Below, one piece after another: positions 1 through 5,357 of a stretch of 5,357 nt of DNA (its first letter is position 1; the number at the start of each line of letters is the position of its first letter). This DNA is from Eubacterium limosum (GTDB taxonomy: Bacteria; Bacillota; Clostridia; Eubacteriales; Eubacteriaceae), in NCBI GenBank assembly GCA_959020865.1, contig CAUEUD010000239.1:1-5357 (forward strand), written 5' to 3'. Both the position numbers and the translations under genes were made by a program. Under the pieces are notes generated by a model. It was given only the letters and a program-made list of their open reading frames with translations. It had not been told where the DNA came from and did no database searches.

Positions 1-489
1 GGTAGTGTAAAGGTAGGCGGCAAGGAGCTGTCTGACATGAACGATGAGCAGCTGACAATCTTCAGAAGACGCCAGATCGGCTTTATTTTCCAAAACTACA
101 ACCTGGTGCCTATCCTTAACGTATACGAAAATATTGTACTGCCCATTGAACTGGACGGTAATACAGCAGATAAACGCTTTGTGGGCGGCATTGTCAAAAT
201 GCTTGGGCTTAAGGAAAAGCTGACAAGCCTGCCGGGAAACCTGTCAGGCGGACAGCAGCAGCGTGTCGCAATCGCCAGAGCACTGGCGACAAAGCCGGCG
301 ATTATCCTGGCAGACGAGCCTACCGGAAACCTGGACAGCCGGACCAGCCAGGATGTACTGAGCCTGTTAAAGGCAACCAGTGCTCGTTTTAACCAGACCA
401 TTGTCATGATTACGCACAATGAAGAAATTGCCCAGCTGGCGGATGAGGTTATCCGTATTGAGGACGGCAAGATCGTAAACGGCAGGTAA
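1..489 (+). CDS. ABC transporter ATP-binding protein, MacB/LolD type (5' end outside window)
   Basis: This is the nucleotide-binding subunit that powers the permease encoded next to it by hydrolysing ATP at the inner face of the membrane. The reading frame is open from base 1, so the gene starts upstream and Walker A is not in the window; about 162 residues remain, roughly the C-terminal 70% of a family member of about 230. Seen in order: the Q-loop in GFIFQNYNLVP (Gln at 91-93), the ABC signature LSGGQQQRVAIARAL (from 241), Walker B IILADEP with the catalytic Glu at 316-318, the D-loop GNLDS, and the H-loop His in MITHN (415-417). The phrase GFIFQNYNLVP and the following ENIVLP are typical of the MacB/LolD/BceA branch. 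An ATG at 37 is internal, because the residues before it also align with the family. The stop codon is 5 nt before the permease start, so the two are almost certainly co-translated. Substrate unknown. Confidence 0.95.
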   Translation, partial: GSVKVGGKELSDMNDEQLTIFRRRQIGFIFQNYNLVPILNVYENIVLPIELDGNTADKRFVGGIVKMLGLKEKLTSLPGNLSGGQQQRVAIARALATKPAIILADEPTGNLDSRTSQDVLSLLKATSARFNQTIVMITHNEEIAQLADEVIRIEDGKIVNGR

Positions 490-494
490 CAGCA

Positions 495-2891
495 ATGAAT
501 TACGAAAAAAATAATAACGGAAAAGTTATCGGAAAGCTTGCTAGGGACAGCATTAAAACGAGCAAGATGCGCAATGCCTTCATTGCTGTCACCATTATTT
601 TATCCGTAAGCCTCCTGATGGTTATGAGCCTGTTCACCGTTGAGATGAAAGAGGCGGATAAGCGTGCCATGGCCAGAGCACAGCATGTGATTTACTATAA
701 TCTGACAGATGACCAGCTGCATCGTCTGTCACAGGATTCCCGTGTTTCCTATCTGACCCTCGGCAAAAGAGGACAGGCAGTAGAGATTGACAATTATACG
801 CTGGTGCCTGTCTATGCGGATGGCAACGCCATGGAAATTAAGACAATGAATCTGCTGGACGGAAAGCTGCCAGTACAGGAAAATGAAGTGCTGGTCTCAA
901 GAGAGTATCTGGAACAGATCGGAAAACCGGCAGAGCTTGGAACAGAATTTACCGTAACCTTTCTGGACGGAACAACTGAAAGCTTTAAGGTCAGCGGCTT
1001 CGCAGAGGGAGCAAAGGGAAGCAAGCAGTATACGCTGGTCTTTTCAAAAGCCTATGCTGAAAATGGCTCACAGATGAGGGATATTCCCTATGAGGCCTAT
1101 GTCCGGCTTTCAGGGGCAGAGAAGATGGGCAAGGAAGAATGTAAAGCGGTCATTTATTCAGTCGGCGGCGACGCGGGAATACTGCGGGAGGACATGAATC
1201 CAAACGATCATTTTCTGGACACTCTGACTGCAGATACCCAGGAGATTGCGCTGACTGTGTGCGTGGGAGTCGTTGTGCTGCTTGCCAGTGTTCTGGTTAT
1301 CTATGGCGTTTTCTATATATCGGTGGTTGGCCGAATACGCCAGTACGGACAGCTGCGAACCATCGGTATGACCAAAAAACAGGTGCGGCGGCTGGTTACC
1401 CGCGAGGGCATCTATCTCTTTGCTGCATCGGCGCCAGTGGGGGTTATGATCGGCAGCGTTATCGCCTATTTTCTGAAGCCTGACGGATGGAGCCTTTTAA
1501 ATACGCTGCTGGTAGCGCTGCTGGTGCTCGTGATTGACCTGATCACTGTTTTGATCTCCGTTCGCAAGCCTGCATCGATTGCGGCGTCGATTTCACCCAT
1601 TGAGGCTTCGAAATATTCGGCTTATTCCGGCGGCAGGAAAAAGAAAACCAAAAAAGTACACCGGAGAATCAGCCCGCTGAATCTCGCGGCCATGAACTCG
1701 GCCAGAAATCGGAAAAAGGTTTTTATGACGGTTCTCTCGTTGGGGATCGGCGGCGTTTTATTTATGACAGCGGCGACCTTTGTCAATTCCTTTGATAAAG
1801 AAATGTATTCACGTCAGGGCGATTTTGCAGATTCGGAATACATTGTTTCTTTTTCTGGAAATGCCCTGGAGCTCTCAGAGTACGGTATGGCAGGCCTCCA
1901 GAAGAATACCCCTTTTACCGATGCGCTTAAAAACCAGATTTTGTCCATCCCTGGAGTGGATGGTATCCGCAGTAACCAGGCGACCTCGGTTGAGTTTGAC
2001 TATCCTAAAAGGGATCTCGTCCATGTTGAGGATAACATTTCTCCATTTACCAGAGATCAGGCTCAGGAGCTTGAAAAATATCTGGAAGATGGGAGTCTGG
2101 AGTATGATGCAATGCTGAAGGGAGACAGCATCCTGCTCCAGGCGAACTCCGTGGTGCAGGAAATTTATGGCTGGCGTTTTGAGGTTGGCGATACATTAAC
2201 CCTCTACTTTTACAATGGCGATACCGTGGTACCCAAAGAGGTGAAAATAGCGGGTATGATCAGTACAGACTATCCAAAGCCTGTCAGCGGATGGTTTATG
2301 ATGCCTCAGGAGGTCATCCAGTCCATTGTGCCCTTTAATCTTGATAAGGATTTTATCGTTTCGACAGAGCCTTCTATGGAACTTGCGGTTGAGCAGCCGC
2401 TGCGGGCTTTGGTAGACAGCAATCCAAATCTTGGGCTGTTAACGCTTCAGGAGCAGAGAGAGCAGAATGCAGGAAGCATTGCGACCCTCTCGGCCACCGC
2501 ACTGGGTCTGGCGTTGTTTATCATCGCCTTCAGTATGATCAATCTTGTCAATACGCTGATCACGAATATTCTGTCTAAAAAACAGGAGCTGGCCATGCTG
2601 GAATCCATTGGTATGAGCCGCAGACAGATCCATCAGATGGTTCTCGGCGAGGGGATGCTTCTGGCAGCAGGAAATCTGCTCATCACCCTGACCCTTGGCA
2701 CCGCAGCAGGCTATCTGATCTGCTGGGCCTTCGGAAGGCTTGGCGTTCACTATATGATCTACCAGTTTCCGGTTTTCTATGTGCTGGCTTATGCCGTGAT
2801 CCTGCTACTGGTGCCATACCTTATCTCAAAAATTGCACTCCGCAGCTTTGAGAAGGAAACGCTGGTCGAACGATTGAGAGAAGCAGAATAA
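495..2891 (+). CDS. FtsX-like ABC transporter permease, 798 aa, two FtsX repeats
   Basis: This is the membrane subunit partnering the preceding ATPase. The hydropathy pattern read by eye gives eight membrane segments in two sets of four: about 27-49, 251-278, 305-327 and 334-356, then 408-431, 666-690, 719-745 and 757-780. Each set has a large probable extracytoplasmic domain after its first helix (about 50-250 and 432-665). The two halves are internal duplicates: each carries a cytoplasmic coupling motif of the form LxxIGM-x3-Q-x6-EG, at about 287-305 and 702-720. This is the FtsX/MacB fold doubled in one chain. Half one and half two are joined by a very basic linker (about 380-392, RKKKTKKVHRR). 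Family members export peptides or lipoproteins, or work with sensor kinases in antimicrobial-peptide resistance; nothing here decides the substrate, and no two-component genes are visible. The ribosome binding site is weak (AGG at 484-486), so translation probably depends on coupling to the upstream gene. Confidence 0.93.
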   Translation: MNYEKNNNGKVIGKLARDSIKTSKMRNAFIAVTIILSVSLLMVMSLFTVEMKEADKRAMARAQHVIYYNLTDDQLHRLSQDSRVSYLTLGKRGQAVEIDNYTLVPVYADGNAMEIKTMNLLDGKLPVQENEVLVSREYLEQIGKPAELGTEFTVTFLDGTTESFKVSGFAEGAKGSKQYTLVFSKAYAENGSQMRDIPYEAYVRLSGAEKMGKEECKAVIYSVGGDAGILREDMNPNDHFLDTLTADTQEIALTVCVGVVVLLASVLVIYGVFYISVVGRIRQYGQLRTIGMTKKQVRRLVTREGIYLFAASAPVGVMIGSVIAYFLKPDGWSLLNTLLVALLVLVIDLITVLISVRKPASIAASISPIEASKYSAYSGGRKKKTKKVHRRISPLNLAAMNSARNRKKVFMTVLSLGIGGVLFMTAATFVNSFDKEMYSRQGDFADSEYIVSFSGNALELSEYGMAGLQKNTPFTDALKNQILSIPGVDGIRSNQATSVEFDYPKRDLVHVEDNISPFTRDQAQELEKYLEDGSLEYDAMLKGDSILLQANSVVQEIYGWRFEVGDTLTLYFYNGDTVVPKEVKIAGMISTDYPKPVSGWFMMPQEVIQSIVPFNLDKDFIVSTEPSMELAVEQPLRALVDSNPNLGLLTLQEQREQNAGSIATLSATALGLALFIIAFSMINLVNTLITNILSKKQELAMLESIGMSRRQIHQMVLGEGMLLAAGNLLITLTLGTAAGYLICWAFGRLGVHYMIYQFPVFYVLAYAVILLLVPYLISKIALRSFEKETLVERLREAE

Positions 2892-2898
2892 ATAATTG

Positions 2899-2940
2899 AA
2901 ACATCTGGAGAGCAGTTTTATATCCAGATGTTTTTATTTT
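2899..2940 (+). terminator. Intrinsic terminator of the ABC transporter operon
   Basis: An 11-bp perfect stem (AAACATCTGGA at 2899-2909 with TCCAGATGTTT at 2923-2933) encloses a 13-nt loop and runs into the T-rich tract TTTTTATTTT (2931-2940). It starts 8 nt after the permease stop codon. The T-tract is on the + strand side, so it stops transcription leaving the ABC operon and insulates the isc promoter downstream. The minus-strand side has no comparable T-run. Confidence 0.92.
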
Positions 2941-2992
2941 GGAGAAAAATAATAATTTTTCCTGAAAAAATGCCAAAGAACAAAATTTTATC

Positions 2993-3020
2993 TTGCATTA
3001 ATACGGAACTGTGCTATAAT
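2993..3020 (+). promoter_or_regulatory. SigA-type promoter of the isc operon, extended -10
   Basis: A perfect TATAAT at 3015-3020 is preceded by TGC (3012-3014), giving an extended -10. A weak -35, TTGCAT (2993-2998, three of six consensus bases), lies 16 nt upstream. The region upstream (about 2945-2992) is A/T-rich with A-runs that could act as an UP element. Transcription is expected to start near 3027, giving a leader of about 43 nt before the GTG start of iscR. The extended -10 would compensate for the poor -35. This is prediction from sequence only. Confidence 0.8.
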
Positions 3021-3027
3021 ACTATTA

Positions 3028-3052
3028 AATTCCAGGTGGAATACTGGGAATT
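3028..3052 (+). promoter_or_regulatory. Candidate IscR (Rrf2-type) operator, 25-bp imperfect palindrome
   Basis: AATTCC (3028-3033) and GGAATT (3047-3052) form an inverted repeat with 13 bases between. Two more symmetric pairs lie inside (GT at 3036-3037 and AC at 3043-3044), giving 25 bp of dyad symmetry centred on 3040. The length matches the roughly 25-bp sites bound by Rrf2-family dimers, and the site overlaps the predicted transcription start just before the gene of an Rrf2 regulator, so autoregulation is the natural reading. A second, shorter symmetry, ATTCC-N4-GGAAT (3029-3042), overlaps it. Binding by this IscR is inferred. Confidence 0.6.
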
Positions 3053-3055
3053 AAA

Positions 3056-3063
3056 AAGGAGGT
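3056..3063 (+). promoter_or_regulatory. Strong ribosome binding site that fixes the GTG start of iscR
   Basis: AAGGAGGT is a near-perfect anti-16S match. The last G of AGGAGG (3062) is 7 nt before GTG at 3070. This spacing, together with the conserved N-terminus MRLSTKGRYG, selects the GTG. A longer reading frame opening at 2928 in another phase is not a competitor. Confidence 0.9.
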
Positions 3064-3069
3064 GCTACA

Positions 3070-3477
3070 GTGAGACTCTCCACAAAGGGCCGGTACGGTG
3101 TACTGGCTATGTACGAGCTGGCATGCCGATATGGCAATGGGCCAGTATCAATTAAAGAGATAGCAGAAAAACAGAATTTTTCAGACTCCTATATGGAACA
3201 GCTTTTTTCGACCCTTAAAAAGGCAGGACTGATCGTCAGTTTAAGAGGCGCGAAGGGTGGGTACATTCTTTCAAGAGAGCCCAGGGACATCAGTATTGGT
3301 GAGATTATCCGCGCGCTGGAAGGGCCTATTGAGCTGGCCGACTGCGTTGGCGGCCCTGAGGGCTATGTCTGCCGAAAGTCGGGAGAATGTGTCACCAGGG
3401 GACTCTGGATGGAAATCAGAGACAGCATTAATAACATCATTGATAACCGGTCTTTACAAGACTTAATGGATAATTGA
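3070..3477 (+). CDS. iscR: Rrf2-family Fe-S cluster-sensing regulator IscR, 135 aa
   Basis: This is a cytoplasmic DNA-binding repressor expected to control this operon according to Fe-S supply. The N-terminal winged helix (about 1-65) follows Escherichia coli IscR without gaps, from MRLSTKGRYG through SYMEQLF to the wing RGAKGGY, and keeps Glu43, the residue that tunes site choice in E. coli IscR. A dimerisation helix follows (about 75-85). The cluster-binding region has Cys92, Cys101 and Cys107, spaced CX8CX5C, against CX5CX5C in E. coli. The histidine that is the fourth ligand in E. coli (three residues after the last Cys) is replaced by Arg110 in CVTRGLW, so the fourth ligand must differ. 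Translation starts at a GTG behind a strong ribosome binding site. The stop codon is 14 nt before the iscS start. It could in principle be a CymR-like cysteine regulator, but the three cysteines and the iscS-iscU neighbours favour IscR. Confidence 0.93.
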   Translation: MRLSTKGRYGVLAMYELACRYGNGPVSIKEIAEKQNFSDSYMEQLFSTLKKAGLIVSLRGAKGGYILSREPRDISIGEIIRALEGPIELADCVGGPEGYVCRKSGECVTRGLWMEIRDSINNIIDNRSLQDLMDN

Positions 3478-3478
3478 A

Positions 3479-3485
3479 AGAGAGG
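3479..3485 (+). promoter_or_regulatory. Ribosome binding site that decides the iscS start
   Basis: AGAGAGG lies 6 nt before the ATG at 3492. An in-frame TTG at 3474 would overlap the iscR stop codon and add six residues (MKERLF), but it has no ribosome binding site of its own, and the family normally begins directly with a MxxIYLDNAATT-type motif, so ATG 3492 is preferred. Confidence 0.8.
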
Positions 3486-3491
3486 CTTTTT

Positions 3492-4700
3492 ATGAAAAGA
3501 ATCTATTTAGATAACGCGGCAACAACAGCCGTTGACGAAGCGGTTTTGGCAGAGATGCTGCCATATTTTACAGAAAAATACGGAAACCCATCCTCTATTT
3601 ATCAGGAGGGCCGGGAAGCCAAGCGCGGCGTGGAGGCCGCCAGATTACAGCTTGCCCAGGCCATTAATGCAGACCCAAAGGAAATTTATTTCACCGCCGG
3701 TGGCTCCGAATCGGACAACTGGGCCATCAAGGGTGTGGCTTTAAAAAACAGGAAAAAGGGAAACCACATTATTACCACAGAAATCGAGCACCACGCAGTG
3801 CTCCACACCTGTGAATACCTTGAGAAGGAAGGCTTTGAAGTCACTTACCTTCCCGTTGACAAGGACGGACTTATTTCACTGGACGATCTCAAAAATGCCA
3901 TCAAGGATGAAACCATTCTGGTTTCAATTATGTTTGCCAACAACGAGATCGGCACCATTGAACCCATTAAAGAAATTGGAGAAATCGTCAAGGCCAAGGG
4001 CATCATCTTCCATACCGATGCAGTGCAGGCCTTTGGCAATGTTCCCATTGACGTAAAAGACCTGAATGTGGACTTGCTGTCTCTTTCCAGCCATAAAATC
4101 TATGGACCGAAGGGCATTGGCGCCTTATACATCCGCAAGGGTGTACCGATCGACAACCTGATCCACGGCGGCGCACAGGAAAGAAGACGCCGCGCCGGCA
4201 CAGAAAATACCGCATCCATTGTTGGCTTTGGCAAGGCTGCGGAAATGGCCGCCAATGATCTGGAAGCCAACACAGCCCATTTACAGGAGCTCAGAGATGC
4301 GCTGATCAAGGGTGTAATGGAAAAAATCCCTCAGGTGCGTTTGAACGGTCATCCGACCAAGCGCCTTCCGGGGAATGCAAACTTCTGTTTTGACTATATC
4401 GAAGGGGAATCCATTCTCTTAAGCCTTGACCTTATTGGCGTTGCGGGCTCCAGCGGATCGGCCTGTACTTCAGGATCACTGGACCCGTCGCATGTACTGC
4501 TGGCCATTGGCCTGCCAGCCGGGATTGCCCACGGCTCACTGAGACTGACCATTGGCAAGCATACCACCATGGAAGACATTGAATACGTCGTTGACAATCT
4601 TGTCGATATTATCGAACGGCTGAGAAAAATGTCGCCCATTGACGCCAACAGCCCGATTGACGACGCTGTTTATGACCACGACCACCACCATCATCACTGA
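3492..4700 (+). CDS. iscS: Cysteine desulfurase IscS/NifS, class I, 402 aa, with His-rich C-terminus
   Basis: This is a PLP-dependent cytoplasmic enzyme that converts L-cysteine to alanine and holds the sulfur as a persulfide for transfer to IscU and other acceptors. The fold-type I aminotransferase domain is complete, from YLDNAATT (5-12) onward. Visible active-site residues are His100 (EIEHHAVL), which stacks on PLP; Asp176 and Gln179 (HTDAVQ); the PLP lysine Lys202 (SSHKIYGPKG); the catalytic Cys325 in the long class I loop SSGSACTSG; and Arg351 (SLRLTIG), which binds the substrate carboxylate. The length is normal for the family (about 400). The C-terminal end shares the MSP motif of other IscS proteins, then finishes DHDHHHHH, a natural polyhistidine tail. 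In E. coli the C-terminal part of IscS contacts IscU, so the tail lies near the docking surface. It sits between iscR and iscU, with gaps of 14 and 37 nt, in one operon. NifS would be an equally acceptable name; no nitrogenase genes are seen. Confidence 0.97.
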   Translation: MKRIYLDNAATTAVDEAVLAEMLPYFTEKYGNPSSIYQEGREAKRGVEAARLQLAQAINADPKEIYFTAGGSESDNWAIKGVALKNRKKGNHIITTEIEHHAVLHTCEYLEKEGFEVTYLPVDKDGLISLDDLKNAIKDETILVSIMFANNEIGTIEPIKEIGEIVKAKGIIFHTDAVQAFGNVPIDVKDLNVDLLSLSSHKIYGPKGIGALYIRKGVPIDNLIHGGAQERRRRAGTENTASIVGFGKAAEMAANDLEANTAHLQELRDALIKGVMEKIPQVRLNGHPTKRLPGNANFCFDYIEGESILLSLDLIGVAGSSGSACTSGSLDPSHVLLAIGLPAGIAHGSLRLTIGKHTTMEDIEYVVDNLVDIIERLRKMSPIDANSPIDDAVYDHDHHHHH

Positions 4701-4722
4701 GAATGATGAAAAATAACGAATA

Positions 4723-4728
4723 AAGGAG
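4723..4728 (+). promoter_or_regulatory. Ribosome binding site of iscU
   Basis: AAGGAG ends 9 nt before ATG 4738 and 12 nt before the second, adjacent ATG 4741. The spacing favours the first, though a one-residue difference cannot be settled from sequence. Confidence 0.75.
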
Positions 4729-4737
4729 AATAAAATC

Positions 4738-5118
4738 ATGATGGAATATACAGATAAAGTAATGGAAAACTTCCAAAACCCTAAAAACGTGGGTGAAATG
4801 GAAGACGCTAACGGAATCGGCCAGGTAGGCAGCCCTGCCTGCGGCGATATTATGAAAATGTATTTAAAAATAAACGATGACGGTATTGTTGAGGATGCCA
4901 GCTTCAAGACCTTTGGCTGCGGTGCTGCCATTGCGACCAGCAGTATGGCCACAGAAATGATCAAGGGTAAAACCCTTGAAGAAGCCGCTGCTCTGAAAAA
5001 CTCAGAAGTAGTAGAAGCGCTCGGAGGACTTCCGACTGAAAAAATCCACTGCTCAGTTTTAGCAGCCGAAGCCATTCAGGCAGCCATCGAGGATTACAAA
5101 TCAAAGCACAATGCATAA
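4738..5118 (+). CDS. iscU: Fe-S cluster assembly scaffold protein IscU (NifU N-terminal type), 126 aa
   Basis: This small cytoplasmic scaffold accepts sulfur from IscS and iron to build a [2Fe-2S] cluster for delivery to apoproteins. The full IscU fold is present. The conserved ligands and catalytic residues are Cys35 and Asp37 (SPACGD), Cys61 (FGCGAAIATSS), and His104-Cys105 (KIHCSVLA). Asp37 is the residue whose loss stabilises the cluster in other IscU proteins, so an active, turning-over scaffold is expected. The C-terminal helix ends AIEDYKSK, as in E. coli IscU. The segment corresponding to LPPVK, which the HscA chaperone recognises in E. coli, reads LPTEK (98-102) here, and no hscA or hscB is in the window. 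The C-terminal NifU and central ferredoxin domains of full NifU are absent, so this is the single-domain form. It is the last recognisable gene of the operon in the window. Confidence 0.96.
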   Translation: MMEYTDKVMENFQNPKNVGEMEDANGIGQVGSPACGDIMKMYLKINDDGIVEDASFKTFGCGAAIATSSMATEMIKGKTLEEAAALKNSEVVEALGGLPTEKIHCSVLAAEAIQAAIEDYKSKHNA

Positions 5119-5216
5119 GACTGTGATCAAAAACGCTTTTCAATTATGAAAGGTATTTCAGGCTGTAGACAAATGTCATTATGAACAGGTAAAGCGTCAA
5201 ACAGAGGACTGTTTAG
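5119..5216. other. Non-coding spacer between iscU and the structured repeat
   Basis: No gene is supported. There is a 6-bp hairpin, AAACAG-AGGA-CTGTTT (5199-5214), and a distant 7-bp inverted repeat (ACGCTTT 5133-5139 with AAAGCGT 5191-5197). Neither is followed by a T-run, so neither is a convincing terminator. The mnmA gene that sometimes follows iscU in Clostridia does not begin here. Confidence 0.5.
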
Positions 5217-5244
5217 TTGAAAGTTGAAAGTGGATAGTGGAAAG
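5217..5244 (+). repeat. Left heptanucleotide array, four units
   Basis: Four tandem 7-bp units read TTGAAAG, TTGAAAG, TGGATAG, TGGAAAG (pattern TKGAWAG). They form the left arm of the outer stem of the element. Confidence 0.85.
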
Positions 5245-5252
5245 TTCAGGTG

Positions 5253-5275
5253 CAAATCTGCCGTGGGCAGATTTG
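5253..5275. repeat. Perfect 10-bp hairpin inside the element
   Basis: CAAATCTGCC and GGCAGATTTG are exact inverted copies separated by a 3-nt loop (GTG). This is the most stable arm of the element. It is followed by GATTGG and not by a T-run, so it is not itself a terminator. Confidence 0.9.
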
Positions 5276-5280
5276 ATTGG

Positions 5281-5303
5281 ATGCGGTCTGCGGCCGCGTT
5301 TTT
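5281..5303 (+). terminator. Possible intrinsic terminator inside the element, downstream of isc operon
   Basis: ATGCGG (5281-5286) pairs with CCGCGT (5294-5299), including one T-G wobble, across a 7-nt loop. Five Ts (5299-5303) follow directly. It contains a NotI-like palindrome GCGGCCGC (5290-5297). It is the only hairpin followed by a T-run after iscU, so it may end the isc transcript. The stem is short and the T-run modest. Confidence 0.4.
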
Positions 5304-5308
5304 AATCG

Positions 5309-5326
5309 CTTTGGCGTCAGCCAAAG
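5309..5326. repeat. Perfect 7-bp hairpin inside the element
   Basis: CTTTGGC and GCCAAAG are exact inverted copies around a GTCA loop. This is the third arm of the cruciform, directly before the right end of the outer stem. Confidence 0.85.
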
Positions 5327-5336
5327 GGGCCATGAA

Positions 5337-5357
5337 CCTTCCACCTTCCACTTTCCA
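5337..5357 (-). repeat. Right heptanucleotide array, three units in inverted orientation
   Basis: Read on the minus strand, this stretch is TGGAAAG, TGGAAGG, TGGAAGG, the same 7-bp family as the left array. The window ends exactly on a unit boundary, so more units may follow. Confidence 0.85.

Larger units (their letters stand above)
5217..5357. repeat. MITE/REP-like palindromic element (right end probably outside window)
   Basis: A structured, non-coding element. The left end (5224-5248) and the reverse complement of the right end (5333-5357) match at 21 of 25 positions, forming an outer stem. Between them lie three independent hairpins: a perfect 10-bp stem at 5253-5275, a 6-bp GC-rich stem at 5281-5299, and a perfect 7-bp stem at 5309-5326. 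The result is a three-armed cruciform. No transposase is encoded. The left heptad array has one unit more than is matched before the window ends, so the element likely continues at least a few bases further. Whether it is dispersed in the genome cannot be seen from one window. Alternatives are a structured RNA, or an unrelated hairpin cluster acting as the 3' end of the isc transcript. Confidence 0.7.

Noticed and set aside
37..39. ATG as a start of the ABC ATPase
   Set aside because: In-frame upstream codons also match the family, and a start here would leave the protein without Walker A; the gene is cut by the window edge.
2439..2750. Open frame of 103 codons on the minus strand within the permease gene
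   Set aside because: It is antisense to transmembrane coding sequence, with no motif, ribosome binding site or neighbour to support it.
2941..3069. Riboswitch or T-box leader before iscR
   Set aside because: The predicted leader is only about 43 nt and holds the operator-like dyad and ribosome binding site; there is no room or structure for an aptamer.
3474..3491. Upstream TTG start for iscS overlapping the iscR stop
   Set aside because: No ribosome binding site precedes it, while ATG 3492 has one at the right distance and begins at the usual family N-terminus.
4674..4700. Polyhistidine codons as a vector-derived affinity tag
   Set aside because: Native operon sequence follows directly, the codons are mixed, and there is no vector linker sequence.
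4536..5075. Open frame of 179 codons on the minus strand opposite iscS/iscU
   Set aside because: It lies antisense to two strongly conserved genes and has no family motif; it is a shadow of the coding strand's base composition.
5127..5351. Open frame of 74 codons on the minus strand downstream of iscU
   Set aside because: It runs through the hairpins and heptad array; its sequence is a by-product of the palindromic element, with no recognisable domain. A frame through an inverted repeat is not evidence of a gene.
5217..5357. tRNA, integron attC site or CRISPR repeat
   Set aside because: The three arms do not match tRNA arm lengths and there is no CCA-type acceptor; no integrase-type core sites were seen; and the repeats lack regular spacers.

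Overview
The window suggests an anaerobic, mid-GC Firmicute of the class Clostridia. Three things point there: the compact iscR-iscS-iscU layout without chaperone genes, the strong AGGAGG-type ribosome binding sites, and protein sequences of clostridial type. A Eubacterium/Acetobacterium-like member of the Eubacteriaceae is my best guess, made from general sequence character and not from a search. All four complete genes and the one partial gene are on the + strand.

Region 1 (1-2891) is the end of an ABC transporter operon. It holds the 3' part of a MacB/LolD-type ATPase whose Walker A lies upstream of the window, then 5 nt later an 8-TM FtsX-type permease of 798 residues. Together they would form an exporter or mechanotransmission-type transporter of the antimicrobial-peptide/lipoprotein family, substrate unknown. 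A clear intrinsic terminator (2899-2940) closes the operon.

Region 2 (2941-5118) is an iron-sulfur cluster assembly operon. It has an extended -10 promoter, a 25-bp imperfect palindrome overlapping the expected transcription start (a likely operator for autoregulation), and then iscR (Rrf2 family, GTG start), iscS (class I cysteine desulfurase with a natural polyhistidine tail) and iscU (scaffold with all cluster ligands). IscS would take sulfur from cysteine and pass it to IscU, where [2Fe-2S] clusters are built. IscR would sense cluster supply through its own three cysteines and repress the operon. No hscA, hscB, fdx or A-type carrier gene is seen, and the HscA-recognition motif of IscU is altered, which fits a minimal clostridial ISC system.

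Region 3 (5119-5357) is non-coding. After about 100 nt of spacer comes a highly structured palindromic element that runs to, and probably past, the window edge. Inverted arrays of a 7-bp tandem unit form its outer stem, and three separate hairpins lie between them. It looks like a MITE- or REP-like dispersed repeat and may also provide the terminator of the isc operon. This is the least conventional part of the window; the rest is well-understood gene content with a few notable sequence variations.
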